Source: Endozoicomonas ascidiicola (lineage in GTDB: Bacteria; Pseudomonadota; Gammaproteobacteria; Pseudomonadales; Endozoicomonadaceae). Taken from it: a stretch of 36,587 nt of DNA. This document shows positions 27,405-35,324 of this stretch, one piece after another. The stretch lies in NCBI RefSeq assembly GCF_001646945.1, contig NZ_LUTV01000002.1:710720-747306 (forward strand), read 5' to 3'. A program made the translations under genes and the position numbers. The first letter of the stretch is position 1; each line of letters opens with the position of its first letter. The notes beneath the pieces were generated by a model that searched no databases, had not been told where the DNA came from, and saw only the letters and a program-made list of their open reading frames with translations.

Positions 27405-27446
27405 CCCGCTAAACCAAATACGTTTATCTTTGGCTTAGCGGGTTTT
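27405..27446 (+). terminator. Terminator after the LysR gene
   Basis: CCCGCTAAACCAAA at 27405-27418 pairs with TTTGGCTTAGCGGG at 27429-27442 (one mismatch, 10-nt loop), followed by TTTT. It lies 18 nt after the stop of the frame-restored LysR gene and before the convergent DUF3144-like gene. Confidence 0.85.
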
Positions 27447-27459
27447 ATTCGCAGGTTGC

Positions 27460-27789
27460 TCAGCCTTGATTCTGTTGCTCTTCTTTCATGATGGCCAGCT
27501 GCATCTGCATATTTTCAGTCAACATGGTTTTAAACTGACCGTTAATCCAGTCTTCCAGCTTTTCACGATCCTCCTCAAGGTTCTGGCTGCCAACCGCTGA
27601 CTCATGAGAGCTGTAACGAGCAGCAGCAAAGCGGAAAGCAGTGCCAATTTTCCATAGCTCCTTCTTTTCTCTCATATTCATATTGTTGGCAAGGGCGATA
27701 AACTTGTCTGCCAGCTTGAAGATCTCCTGCTGGTTTTCTTTATCTTCTTCGGACATTTCTGGTTGATTCTGGTTTTGTTGGTCTGTCAT
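27460..27789 (-). CDS. DUF3144-like small cytoplasmic protein
   Basis: This is a 109-residue acidic protein without signal peptide or membrane segment. A Gln/Asn/Glu-rich start (residues 1-25) is followed by IFKLADKFIALANNMNMREKKELWKIGTAFRFAAARYSSHESAV-type helical sequence and a glutamine-rich tail. The FADKFIxLAN pattern and length resemble the DUF3144 family as I remember it; no biochemical function is known to me. It is divergent from yhiN, 184 nt away. The start ATG is the only suitable one. Confidence 0.72.
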   Translation of the reverse strand: MTDQQNQNQPEMSEEDKENQQEIFKLADKFIALANNMNMREKKELWKIGTAFRFAAARYSSHESAVGSQNLEEDREKLEDWINGQFKTMLTENMQMQLAIMKEEQQNQG

Positions 27790-27973
27790 TGGTTGTCACT
27801 CAAAAAGTTATTGTGGTCGTTAATGCAGACCATATTAAAGATTATTAGTTCAATAGTTCTTGTGGAGAGAAGTGGCGAGCTGACTTCAGGCGGGTCACTA
27901 CTCACTGGAGTATATCGGCGGCTTTCGATATATTTCGCATCGAAATACCTGCCCATCTCTGCGGAACACTGAA

Positions 27974-29206
27974 ATGCCACTGACTAAACCTTTACTGCCA
28001 ACCATGAGCTATGACGCCGTCATCATCGGGGCGGGCGCTTCAGGGTTAATGTGTGCATTAACGGCAGGTGAGCGTGGCCGGAAGGTACTGGTCATCGATC
28101 ATGCCAATAAATTAGGTAAGAAAATTCTGATCTCTGGCGGTGGGCGCTGCAACTACACCAATATGTATGCAGAACCTGCAAATTACCTCTCGACCAACCC
28201 CCATTTCTGCAAATCAGCCCTGGCTCGCTTTACCCAATGGGACTTTCAGGCGCTGGTGGATAAACACAATATCCCCTGGCATGAGAAAACCCTCGGACAA
28301 TTATTCTGTAACGAGCAATCCAGCGATATTGTCGAGATGATGGTGGAGGAATGCAAAAATGTCGGCGTAACCATTCGCCTGAAAACGGCACTGAATCATG
28401 TAAAGGTAAAAGGGGCGAATACAGGGTTTCAGCTGGATACCACCTTGGGAAACATTTCCTGTGAATCACTGGTGGTCGCTACTGGCGGTTTATCATTTCC
28501 AACCATGGGCGCCTCCGGTCTTGGATATGAATTGGCAGAGCAGTTTGGGCATCACCTTATTGAACGCACTCCCGGCTTAGTCCCGTTTACTATGGATAAA
28601 CAATGGATGTCTCATTTTATAGAGCTGTCCGGCGTGAGCGCAGATGTGTTAGTCAGCTGCAACGGCCAAAGCTTCCGTGAAAACCTGCTGTTCACCCATA
28701 AAGGTTTAAGTGGGCCAGCGATTCTGCAAATTTCCTCTTACTGGAAAGCCGGTCAGAAAGTCATGGTGAACTGGCTTCCCGGCATTTCAATTGCAGACTG
28801 GCTTGCTGAACAGAAAGACGTAAGACCGAAGGCAGAATTCAGAACCATTCTGTCCGATAAGTTAACACGACGCCTGACAACGGCACTTTGTACTTTCGGT
28901 GAGTTCAAAACACTCACTGATGATGGTCGTAAAATAATAGGGCAATTGAATACCAGCCAGCTGCAAGAAATCTCCGAATACCTTGAATCTTGGGTGCTTA
29001 TGCCTGCAGGCACTGAAGGTTATAAAAAAGCTGAAGTGACCCTTGGCGGCGTCGCTACCGATAATATCTCTTCCAAAACTTTCGAGAGTCAGAATCAAAA
29101 AGGCCTCTATTTTATTGGAGAAGTGTTAGACGTCACTGGGCACTTAGGTGGGTTCAACTTTCAATGGGCTTGGGCGTCAGGGTATTGCTCTGGTCAATAC
29201 GTCTAA
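27974..29206 (+). CDS. yhiN: HI0933/BaiN-type flavoprotein YhiN
   Basis: This is a 410-residue predicted FAD-dependent oxidoreductase matching E. coli YhiN throughout. It has the dinucleotide-binding VIIGAGASGLMCAL near the N-terminus, GKKILISGGGRCNYTN, NPHFCKSALARFTQWDF, EKTLGQLFCNEQS, ENLLFTHKGLSGPAILQISSYW and the end block YFIGEVLDVTGHLGGFNFQWAWASG. Its physiological reaction is not settled. GGA lies before ATG 27974; a second ATG at 28004 matches the E. coli start more closely. Its intact 3' end directly abuts the Tn7-like element, so it is the probable attachment gene read by the transposon's TnsD-like protein. Confidence 0.94.
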   Translation: MPLTKPLLPTMSYDAVIIGAGASGLMCALTAGERGRKVLVIDHANKLGKKILISGGGRCNYTNMYAEPANYLSTNPHFCKSALARFTQWDFQALVDKHNIPWHEKTLGQLFCNEQSSDIVEMMVEECKNVGVTIRLKTALNHVKVKGANTGFQLDTTLGNISCESLVVATGGLSFPTMGASGLGYELAEQFGHHLIERTPGLVPFTMDKQWMSHFIELSGVSADVLVSCNGQSFRENLLFTHKGLSGPAILQISSYWKAGQKVMVNWLPGISIADWLAEQKDVRPKAEFRTILSDKLTRRLTTALCTFGEFKTLTDDGRKIIGQLNTSQLQEISEYLESWVLMPAGTEGYKKAEVTLGGVATDNISSKTFESQNQKGLYFIGEVLDVTGHLGGFNFQWAWASGYCSGQYV

Positions 29207-29209
29207 TAA

Positions 29210-29311
29210 TGTGCAGGGGGAATAAATATTGCACACTAAGCAAAGTTAATGCACACTAAATAAAGTTAATGCACACTAAAACACTATTGAGGGTTAAATA
29301 CTGCACACTAA
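29210..29311. repeat. Transposon end with TnsB-type binding repeats
   Basis: TGCACACTAA occurs at 29230-29239, 29250-29259 and 29270-29279, at exact 20-nt spacing, and again at 29302-29311. The terminal TGTGCA at 29210-29215 is the inverse of the repeat's start. The second and third units share the longer AAAGTTAATGCACACTAAA. Dense, nearly abutting TnsB sites are what Tn7 has at its right end. The last repeat lies about 50 nt before tnsA, so TnsB binding could also repress the tns promoter. Confidence 0.88.
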
Positions 29312-29363
29312 TCTACCATATGGATGTTGGTAAATAGAGTAACACAAAGGGAAGGGAGTAGTT

Positions 29364-30182
29364 ATGGCCAGAGGACGTCGGCTGAAAACACTTGATGATT
29401 ATGCGCGGTCATTAAAAAATAAATATGGGCTGGGAGAAGGGGATGATTATAAACCCTGGCTTCGGGTTCAGGATGTACCCTCCATCGGATTGGCATCCAA
29501 AATTCAGGGAATGAAGGCCAATCGAGAACATCACACCTTATCAAAGCTCGAAACAGAGTTTTTCTTTCTGGCAGAATTTTCTGATGTCGTCATAGATATC
29601 AGGGAACAATTCCCACTATTGCCTTTAGATCTAACCGTCAAGATTTCCAAAACGATTAGTGTGTCGCATCCGGTAGTACCAGGTACGGATACAATGCACC
29701 TGATGACAACAGATTTCTTGTTAACATGCTTTGATAATGAAAAACAGTGGCATATTGCCGTGAGCGTCAAATCAGAAAAAGATCTCAGAGATAAGAGGGT
29801 GCTGGAAAAGCTGGAGATTGAACGATTGTGGTGGGAGCTATTGGGGGTTGAGTTTGTCTTGTTTTGTGGAACAAGTGAAACCAGCATACAGAGTAAGAAT
29901 ATCGCTTGGGTGACTGACCCCATCCGGCATCGACTGGAAAGTTTGAACAAGATTACAGAAGACTTGAAAGAAAATGCATTGGGACTTATTAAGTCGGGAA
30001 AGCAGTCACAGGAAGTTATTTGCCAGAATTTTTTATCCAACTTGGAGCTTGAAGGTATCGACCCATTGATGCTTCTGAAAGTGCTTATAGCTGAGAAGAG
30101 ACTGATTGCCGACTTGACGTTACCAATGATCGAGACTGGGTTTATCTCGATCATTGCGATAAACGCAGCTGCAGAAATATGA
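29364..30182 (+). CDS. tnsA: Tn7-type transposase endonuclease subunit TnsA
   Basis: This is a 272-residue nuclease that in Tn7 cuts the 5' ends of the element, allowing cut-and-paste movement with TnsB. The restriction-enzyme-like active site is visible: Glu63 in SKLETEFFFL, Asp117 in MTTDFLLTC and Lys136 in AVSVKSEKD. Glu63 is at the same number as in Tn7 TnsA. The C-terminal half (about 175-272) matches the helix-turn-helix-like C-domain region in size. GGGAG precedes the ATG. Its stop overlaps the tnsB start in ATGA, indicating coupled translation. With intact TnsA, replicative cointegrates would not be expected as the main product. Confidence 0.93.
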   Translation: MARGRRLKTLDDYARSLKNKYGLGEGDDYKPWLRVQDVPSIGLASKIQGMKANREHHTLSKLETEFFFLAEFSDVVIDIREQFPLLPLDLTVKISKTISVSHPVVPGTDTMHLMTTDFLLTCFDNEKQWHIAVSVKSEKDLRDKRVLEKLEIERLWWELLGVEFVLFCGTSETSIQSKNIAWVTDPIRHRLESLNKITEDLKENALGLIKSGKQSQEVICQNFLSNLELEGIDPLMLLKVLIAEKRLIADLTLPMIETGFISIIAINAAAEI

Positions 30183-32329
30183 ATATCGAAATAAATAGTG
30201 TCTGGAGTTTTAACGGCATAGAAGGCATTCCTGACGGCTGTTACAGAGTTCTCAAGTTCTATGAAGAATTTGAGGAGCTGATAATTTTTCCAATCAAGGA
30301 TGAAAGCACTATTCAACGTCCAATATCGTGCGATGTTGAAATATTTGCCATTGAATATAACGAAGGTAATATAAAAGAGTTCCACTTTGAGTTGCCATGG
30401 TATTTATTGGTTTCTGAAACAGATATTCCGGAAATTCACAGGATAACAAGGGATTTAAATTTTTCTCTTATAAAACCACTTATCGAAGATAAAGGTTTTT
30501 ATCATGACCTGGTCGTGAGTCAGCGAGTCAAATCGATAAGCAAAAGAGCGAAAGAAATAAGTAAGCCTGTACAAACATTATATAGGGTGTTGAACAATTT
30601 CTGGAAATATGGGCAGGATGCTTCTGCTCTGATACCAGCATTTAAAGATCGAGGAGGTAAAGGCAAGGAAAGAGTTGCTGGTGATAAAAAGCGCGGTGCT
30701 CCTGTTAAATCAAGAACCGGCGTTATAGAGGTTGCTCCGGGTATTAATATCACTGAAGAAGATAAGAAAAAGATTGAAAAAGGGCTTAAGAAATTTTACC
30801 TAAACAGTAAAAGAATGTCTTTAGCGAAAGCGTACAAAAACACTATAAAAGCATACTATGCAAAGGAAGTGAGAGAAGCTGAGGTTAACGGAGACTTCCC
30901 TAAAATACCAAATCAAGATCAATTCAAAGAATGGAAAAACATTCTAACGAAAAAGAGTGATGAAACGAAAAAGAGGAGTACAAAGCGACACTATCAAAAA
31001 AATGAACGGGGCCTTCTTGGTAGTGCGCTAGAAGATGCAGCTATACCCGGTGAATGCTTCGAATTGGATGCAACCGTTGCTGATGTGCACATTGTATCGA
31101 AGTTGAATAGAAACTTGTGCCTGGGTAGACCTACAATCTATCTGGTAGTCGATAAAACCAGCAGGATGATCGTTGGAGTTCATGTTTCTATGGAATATGC
31201 TTCTTGGAGAGCTGGCAGACAGGCGCTCATAAACAGCTTTACGGAGAAAAAAACATTCTGTGAAAAGTATGGAATCACGATCACCGATTCACAATGGCCC
31301 TGTTATCATCTTCCACGAAGACTTTTATGTGACAGGGGAGAAATGGTATGCAAAAAGCCTGAAGAGCTTGTAGTACCGCTTATGCAGCTAGATATTGCCG
31401 CTCCATATCGGGCTGATATGAAAGGTATAGTAGAAAGAAGATTTGGACTTTTGAATGAAGAAGTGTTCCATCAGTTAGTAGGAACAACCAGAGGCACGAT
31501 CAGAATTCGGGGAGAGGATGACCCGCGAGATAGAGCTCAATATACAATTGATGAATTAACAAAAGAAACAATCAAAGAAATCAGAAAACATAATAGAAAG
31601 ATCTTTGATAACTTGAAAACAGCCAGCCCTTTGCTGATGGAAAACTCTCTCGCTGCTACACCAATTAACTGTTGGAAGATCCACCTCCAAAAACATAGAC
31701 ATTCTCTGAGAATAGCGGAGGAGGAAGAAATAAGAGCAAAACTCTTACCCAGTGTGACGGCCTCAATGACAAAGTACGGTATCCTTTACAATGGAGTGTA
31801 TTACTCATGTGAAAGAGTAAAGGAAGAAAATTTGGCAGCTATTGCAAGAAATCATGGAAGATGGTCGTTGGAAGCTCGGGCCGACCTTGATAATAGCTCT
31901 TTTTTGTATGTACGGCTTAAGCATGGTGAGGGTTTTACAAAGTGCCATATTCTTCCCAGAAGCAAAATGCTTGCTGATCTTCCCGAGAGTGATATCGATT
32001 GCTTTCATGATTGGCATAGGCAGCAAGACAAGAAAAACGAATTTACCAGTGAAGATATTTCTGATTTTGAAGAGAGCAGGGACGACGCAAGATACTCTGC
32101 TCAAGAGCAAAAGAAAGCACCAAAAAATGCAAATAAAAAAGACAAAAAAACAGGAATTAAAGATCGCAGAAGAGAAGCAATAGAACAGGGCAGGAAAGAA
32201 TTACAGGATGAAAAGTCCAAAGTGTTGGAAGAAGTTATCACTTCACCTGAATCAGGTAATATTGCTGATACTCAAAATAATTCTGGGAAGAACTCTATGT
32301 TTAGCCGAAGTCGAAGGAGAAAGGAATAA
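30179..32329 (+). CDS. tnsB: Tn7-type DDE transposase subunit TnsB
   Basis: This is a 716-residue DDE (retroviral integrase-type) transposase that binds the end repeats and joins 3' ends to the target. The catalytic triad is Asp297 in FELDATVADVHIV, Asp385 in LLCDRGE and Glu419 in KGIVERRFG, with the last two 34 residues apart. An N-terminal DNA-binding region and a C-terminal Mu-type beta-barrel region flank the core. The extreme C-terminus (about 640-716) is highly charged, Lys/Glu/Asp-rich and probably disordered, as expected of the tail that contacts TnsC. It overlaps tnsA by 4 nt and tnsC by 1 nt. The coding sequence is noticeably AT-rich compared with the atp genes. Confidence 0.95.
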   Translation: MNIEINSVWSFNGIEGIPDGCYRVLKFYEEFEELIIFPIKDESTIQRPISCDVEIFAIEYNEGNIKEFHFELPWYLLVSETDIPEIHRITRDLNFSLIKPLIEDKGFYHDLVVSQRVKSISKRAKEISKPVQTLYRVLNNFWKYGQDASALIPAFKDRGGKGKERVAGDKKRGAPVKSRTGVIEVAPGINITEEDKKKIEKGLKKFYLNSKRMSLAKAYKNTIKAYYAKEVREAEVNGDFPKIPNQDQFKEWKNILTKKSDETKKRSTKRHYQKNERGLLGSALEDAAIPGECFELDATVADVHIVSKLNRNLCLGRPTIYLVVDKTSRMIVGVHVSMEYASWRAGRQALINSFTEKKTFCEKYGITITDSQWPCYHLPRRLLCDRGEMVCKKPEELVVPLMQLDIAAPYRADMKGIVERRFGLLNEEVFHQLVGTTRGTIRIRGEDDPRDRAQYTIDELTKETIKEIRKHNRKIFDNLKTASPLLMENSLAATPINCWKIHLQKHRHSLRIAEEEEIRAKLLPSVTASMTKYGILYNGVYYSCERVKEENLAAIARNHGRWSLEARADLDNSSFLYVRLKHGEGFTKCHILPRSKMLADLPESDIDCFHDWHRQQDKKNEFTSEDISDFEESRDDARYSAQEQKKAPKNANKKDKKTGIKDRRREAIEQGRKELQDEKSKVLEEVITSPESGNIADTQNNSGKNSMFSRSRRRKE

Positions 32330-33753
32330 TGAGCACAGATGCATTATATAAAGAAGTCAATTTTCCAGACTTTAAGGGTAACCCTCTGATAGAAGCATTA
32401 CCCGAAAAGCTATCAAATGAAAAACAGATTCAGATATTAGAGAATTATCCTGAGCATGATGAATCGGATAGAGACTTGAGCGCTGTCGACAGGTTGGATT
32501 ATTTGTCTCGGATAACCAAGCTAACTCAGCCTATGCCTATTTACATTGAGTTTTTCCGCCTGCTTGAGTCTGCGATAAATGAGGGTTACTCAACCAAAAA
32601 TCCATTAACCCCGACAACTCAACACTACCTTACCTATCCAGTTGACGATGAGCCTGAAATTATTCCCACATCGGGCAGGTTTGAGCCAAAGGGAAAAGCA
32701 ATTACCCTACTGGGGGATAGTGGTGTGGGTAAGAGCCGTATGATAAATCGCTGTCTTGGGTATTTCCCGCAGGTAATTAGTCACAGCTCATATAAAGGTA
32801 ATGATTTAGACATAAAGCAAGTGACATGGCTTTACGTCGAATGCTCTCACGATTCGTCATTAAGAGGCGTGTGTGATGCAATATTAGGAGCTTTAGATGA
32901 TGCACTTGAAACAATAACTACGCCGAAGTCTACGATTGCCGCTCTTCTGAATCAGATTGAGAGAAAACTTAAGTCTTCTTTTGTCGGGATACTGGTTATT
33001 GATGAAATTCAGGCCATAAGCGTTGCAAAGAGTGGTGGTGCAGCTAACCTGCTTGGCTTCCTTCTGAATTTGAAAAATAAATGCGGCATTCCTATCGTGC
33101 TGTCTGGAAATCTGGAAGCCAGAGGTCTTTTGGAAACAACTTTCAGGATAGCACGACGGGCAGAGAGTGGTGGCTATATAGAAATGCAGCGCCTTTCGTA
33201 TAACGAGATGTGGCAGTATTTTGTTGAAGAAATTTGGTGTTTGCAATGGACGAATACCAAAACTGAGCTGACGGATTCATTGAGCAGGAAGCTTTTTGAC
33301 CTATCAACAGGAGTATTTGACATTGCAGCCAGAATTTATCGAAAAGCTCAGGAAATGGTGATTGGTAGTGGCGATGAAATTATAACAGAACAGGTTTTGG
33401 AGAGTGCGTATAACGCAGCCTGCCAGCTCACAAGTAGTGACCTTACTTTATATAGAAGAAGAGTTAGACAGCGAATCTCTGATGACCGACAACAGAATAA
33501 CGAAGCCAATACCAAAAATGACAGTGAAGCTAAACCAAAGAAAAACTACATCGCAGGAGATGTGACCAGGCCGCAACATCCAGAGTTCAACGAGAAACTG
33601 GTAGAGTTGAAAAGCGGTATTGATTTAATCAGTCAGATGAAAGACCCGGATCTTTTAAGAAATTCTCTTGATGAAGAAGATCAAGTGGCGTTTCTGACAA
33701 AGAAAGGTGTGCTTTGTAAGGATCCACTGTCTTTCTTGGAAGAGACGGGTTAG
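32329..33753 (+). CDS. tnsC: Tn7-type AAA+ regulator TnsC
   Basis: This is a 474-residue AAA+ ATPase that links target selection to the transposase. Walker A reads GDSGVGKS at 129-136 and Walker B ILVIDEIQ at 221-228. Sensor-region sequence GIPIVLSGNLEARGLL follows. The N-terminal stretch (1-110) and the acidic/lysine-rich C-terminus (about 385-474) correspond to partner-binding parts of Tn7 TnsC (555 residues), so this is a shorter version. Its ATG shares one base with the tnsB stop, so the three genes are translationally linked. The tniQ gene follows after 52 nt with its own GGAG site. Confidence 0.94.
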   Translation: MSTDALYKEVNFPDFKGNPLIEALPEKLSNEKQIQILENYPEHDESDRDLSAVDRLDYLSRITKLTQPMPIYIEFFRLLESAINEGYSTKNPLTPTTQHYLTYPVDDEPEIIPTSGRFEPKGKAITLLGDSGVGKSRMINRCLGYFPQVISHSSYKGNDLDIKQVTWLYVECSHDSSLRGVCDAILGALDDALETITTPKSTIAALLNQIERKLKSSFVGILVIDEIQAISVAKSGGAANLLGFLLNLKNKCGIPIVLSGNLEARGLLETTFRIARRAESGGYIEMQRLSYNEMWQYFVEEIWCLQWTNTKTELTDSLSRKLFDLSTGVFDIAARIYRKAQEMVIGSGDEIITEQVLESAYNAACQLTSSDLTLYRRRVRQRISDDRQQNNEANTKNDSEAKPKKNYIAGDVTRPQHPEFNEKLVELKSGIDLISQMKDPDLLRNSLDEEDQVAFLTKKGVLCKDPLSFLEETG

Positions 33754-33805
33754 TAAGAGACAAAGGGAAATCAAACGCTAGACAAGATTATGGAGTACTT
33801 CGTCT

Positions 33806-35290
33806 ATGCTGATACCAGGGAGCTTTCCTGATGAGCTATTGTTCAGCAGGCTGATCAGGCACTTTATTCAAAGTGGCATAACTTCAACAGATTATCTCGA
33901 GTGGATGTACGGCACTAGAAAAGTCAGTATTCATCCAGTGTTGACCTGTGATCTGAAAAATATATCCAGATTCGCAAAAGAAAACGCACAAACCTTATTT
34001 TACCAGCAGACACTTGCGCCATTATTTCTGACATTTATGCCAAATAAATCAGCAGCTTTAAAAAAGCTAATGGCTTCCGGAGGCAGTAGCAAGGCAATTA
34101 GAATCTGCCAGTATCATCAATTCAACCAGAGTGCAGGTTTGTCTCTGAAATACTGTTCTCGCTGCGCAAAGCACGATATTCAAACCTATGGCGTAGCATA
34201 CTGGCATAGAGAGCACCAAATACCGGGAGTGGGTGTTTGTTCAACTCATGGAATACTATTAGCCGTTGAATACCTTCCAGAAAGGCAACGCCTTAGTGAA
34301 TCCCTCCTGCCTGTTGTTAATGAAGATAAAAGAGCGGGATCAACAACGGATACGAGATTCTCACAGTACTCTAAAGATGTTTTGAATCACTTCAGTCAAC
34401 CAGACAGAAAGCTTAACCTGACCGTTTATAAGAATGAGCTACAAAAGCAGGGCTACATAACCAACTATGGAAGAGTTCGGAGGAAGAAATTGGTTGGCGA
34501 TTTCTTCGAGTTCGCAAAACAGTTCACAGCGACAGACTCAATATTCCTTCCAAAAAACGAGGAGGATTATAAGTACTTCTCATTTTTGCTATCTGGTAGC
34601 ATTAATCAGCATCCCACCAAACACCTGTTACTTGAATTCTGGTTGTTTCGTGACCTGGAAAAACTGCTGTCAGCAAAAAAAGAGAAAAGGAAGAAAGCCA
34701 AAGTCAAAATAGCCAAGGTGCACAAAACCATCAAAGTCGTAAAAAAGATACAAGTCCCAGATAAACCGGTCAAAATCACCAAAGCCATCAAGCAACAAAT
34801 ATACACTCTGGCCCTACGAGGGTTTCATCGTTCAGCGATTGCCCGCCAGTTTGGTATTTCAGCCGGTAGCGTCGAGCAGGAAATCTCAAACCACCCCGGC
34901 ATGGTAGAACACCGAAAGCGCTGTAAGTTTGAATCCAGAAGAAGGCGCTATCGTTTGCAAATCACCCGTTTCCGTCAATCCAATCCAAATGCACTGCGGA
35001 AGGATGTTCGTAAGGCTCATGACAAAGCATATATCTGGCTCTATCACTATGATCGGCCGTGGTTAGAACAGGCGCTTCCAAAAGCAACAAAACCAAAGCC
35101 TAAAGGACGAGTAGACTGGACTCAGAGGGACAATGAGCTGGCTGATCGAGTCCGAGTATTGATGGTCGCACATAAAGGCCAACTTAGTCGCTCTAAACTG
35201 GACAAGCTGTTAGGCGGCCATGGTTGGATGATCAAACAGCAGAACAAGCTTCCCAAGGCTATGCAGGTATATTGGGATTTGAGTAAATAG
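33806..35290 (+). CDS. tnsD: TniQ-family target-selection protein (TnsD type)
   Basis: This is a 494-residue protein that probably recognises the yhiN attachment site and recruits TnsC. The N-terminal TniQ domain (about 1-155) starts IPGSFPDELLFSRLIRHF and contains a CxxC...CxxH zinc-finger arrangement: Cys117, Cys120, Cys145 and His148. The C-terminal half is basic. A Lys-rich linker (about 290-330) is followed by a helix-turn-helix-like segment, LRGFHRSAIARQFGISAGSVEQEI, and a second region ending at WDLSK that resembles TnsD C-terminal DNA-binding modules. It is much longer than the roughly 400-residue TniQ proteins of CRISPR-associated elements, which fits direct DNA recognition. GGAG lies 9 nt before the ATG. 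No tnsE follows. Confidence 0.9.
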   Translation: MLIPGSFPDELLFSRLIRHFIQSGITSTDYLEWMYGTRKVSIHPVLTCDLKNISRFAKENAQTLFYQQTLAPLFLTFMPNKSAALKKLMASGGSSKAIRICQYHQFNQSAGLSLKYCSRCAKHDIQTYGVAYWHREHQIPGVGVCSTHGILLAVEYLPERQRLSESLLPVVNEDKRAGSTTDTRFSQYSKDVLNHFSQPDRKLNLTVYKNELQKQGYITNYGRVRRKKLVGDFFEFAKQFTATDSIFLPKNEEDYKYFSFLLSGSINQHPTKHLLLEFWLFRDLEKLLSAKKEKRKKAKVKIAKVHKTIKVVKKIQVPDKPVKITKAIKQQIYTLALRGFHRSAIARQFGISAGSVEQEISNHPGMVEHRKRCKFESRRRRYRLQITRFRQSNPNALRKDVRKAHDKAYIWLYHYDRPWLEQALPKATKPKPKGRVDWTQRDNELADRVRVLMVAHKGQLSRSKLDKLLGGHGWMIKQQNKLPKAMQVYWDLSK

Positions 35291-35324
35291 CTGGTTGATG
35301 CGCTCGCTCTCGGTCATCTACTGA

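Noticed and set aside
25230-29206. Search for glmU/glmS, the normal Tn7 site, downstream of atpC
   Set aside because: No glmU or glmS coding sequence is present; the genes here are SDR, a broken LysR, a DUF3144-like gene and yhiN.
29210-29311. TGCACACTAA repeats considered as a CRISPR array or integron site
   Set aside because: The repeats are only 10-19 nt with about 10-nt gaps and sit at a transposon end; CRISPR repeats and spacers are longer, and no cas genes are present.
29531-30385. Antisense open frame over tnsA/tnsB
   Set aside because: TnsA has intact catalytic residues on the plus strand; the opposite translation is low-complexity Ser/Ile-rich.
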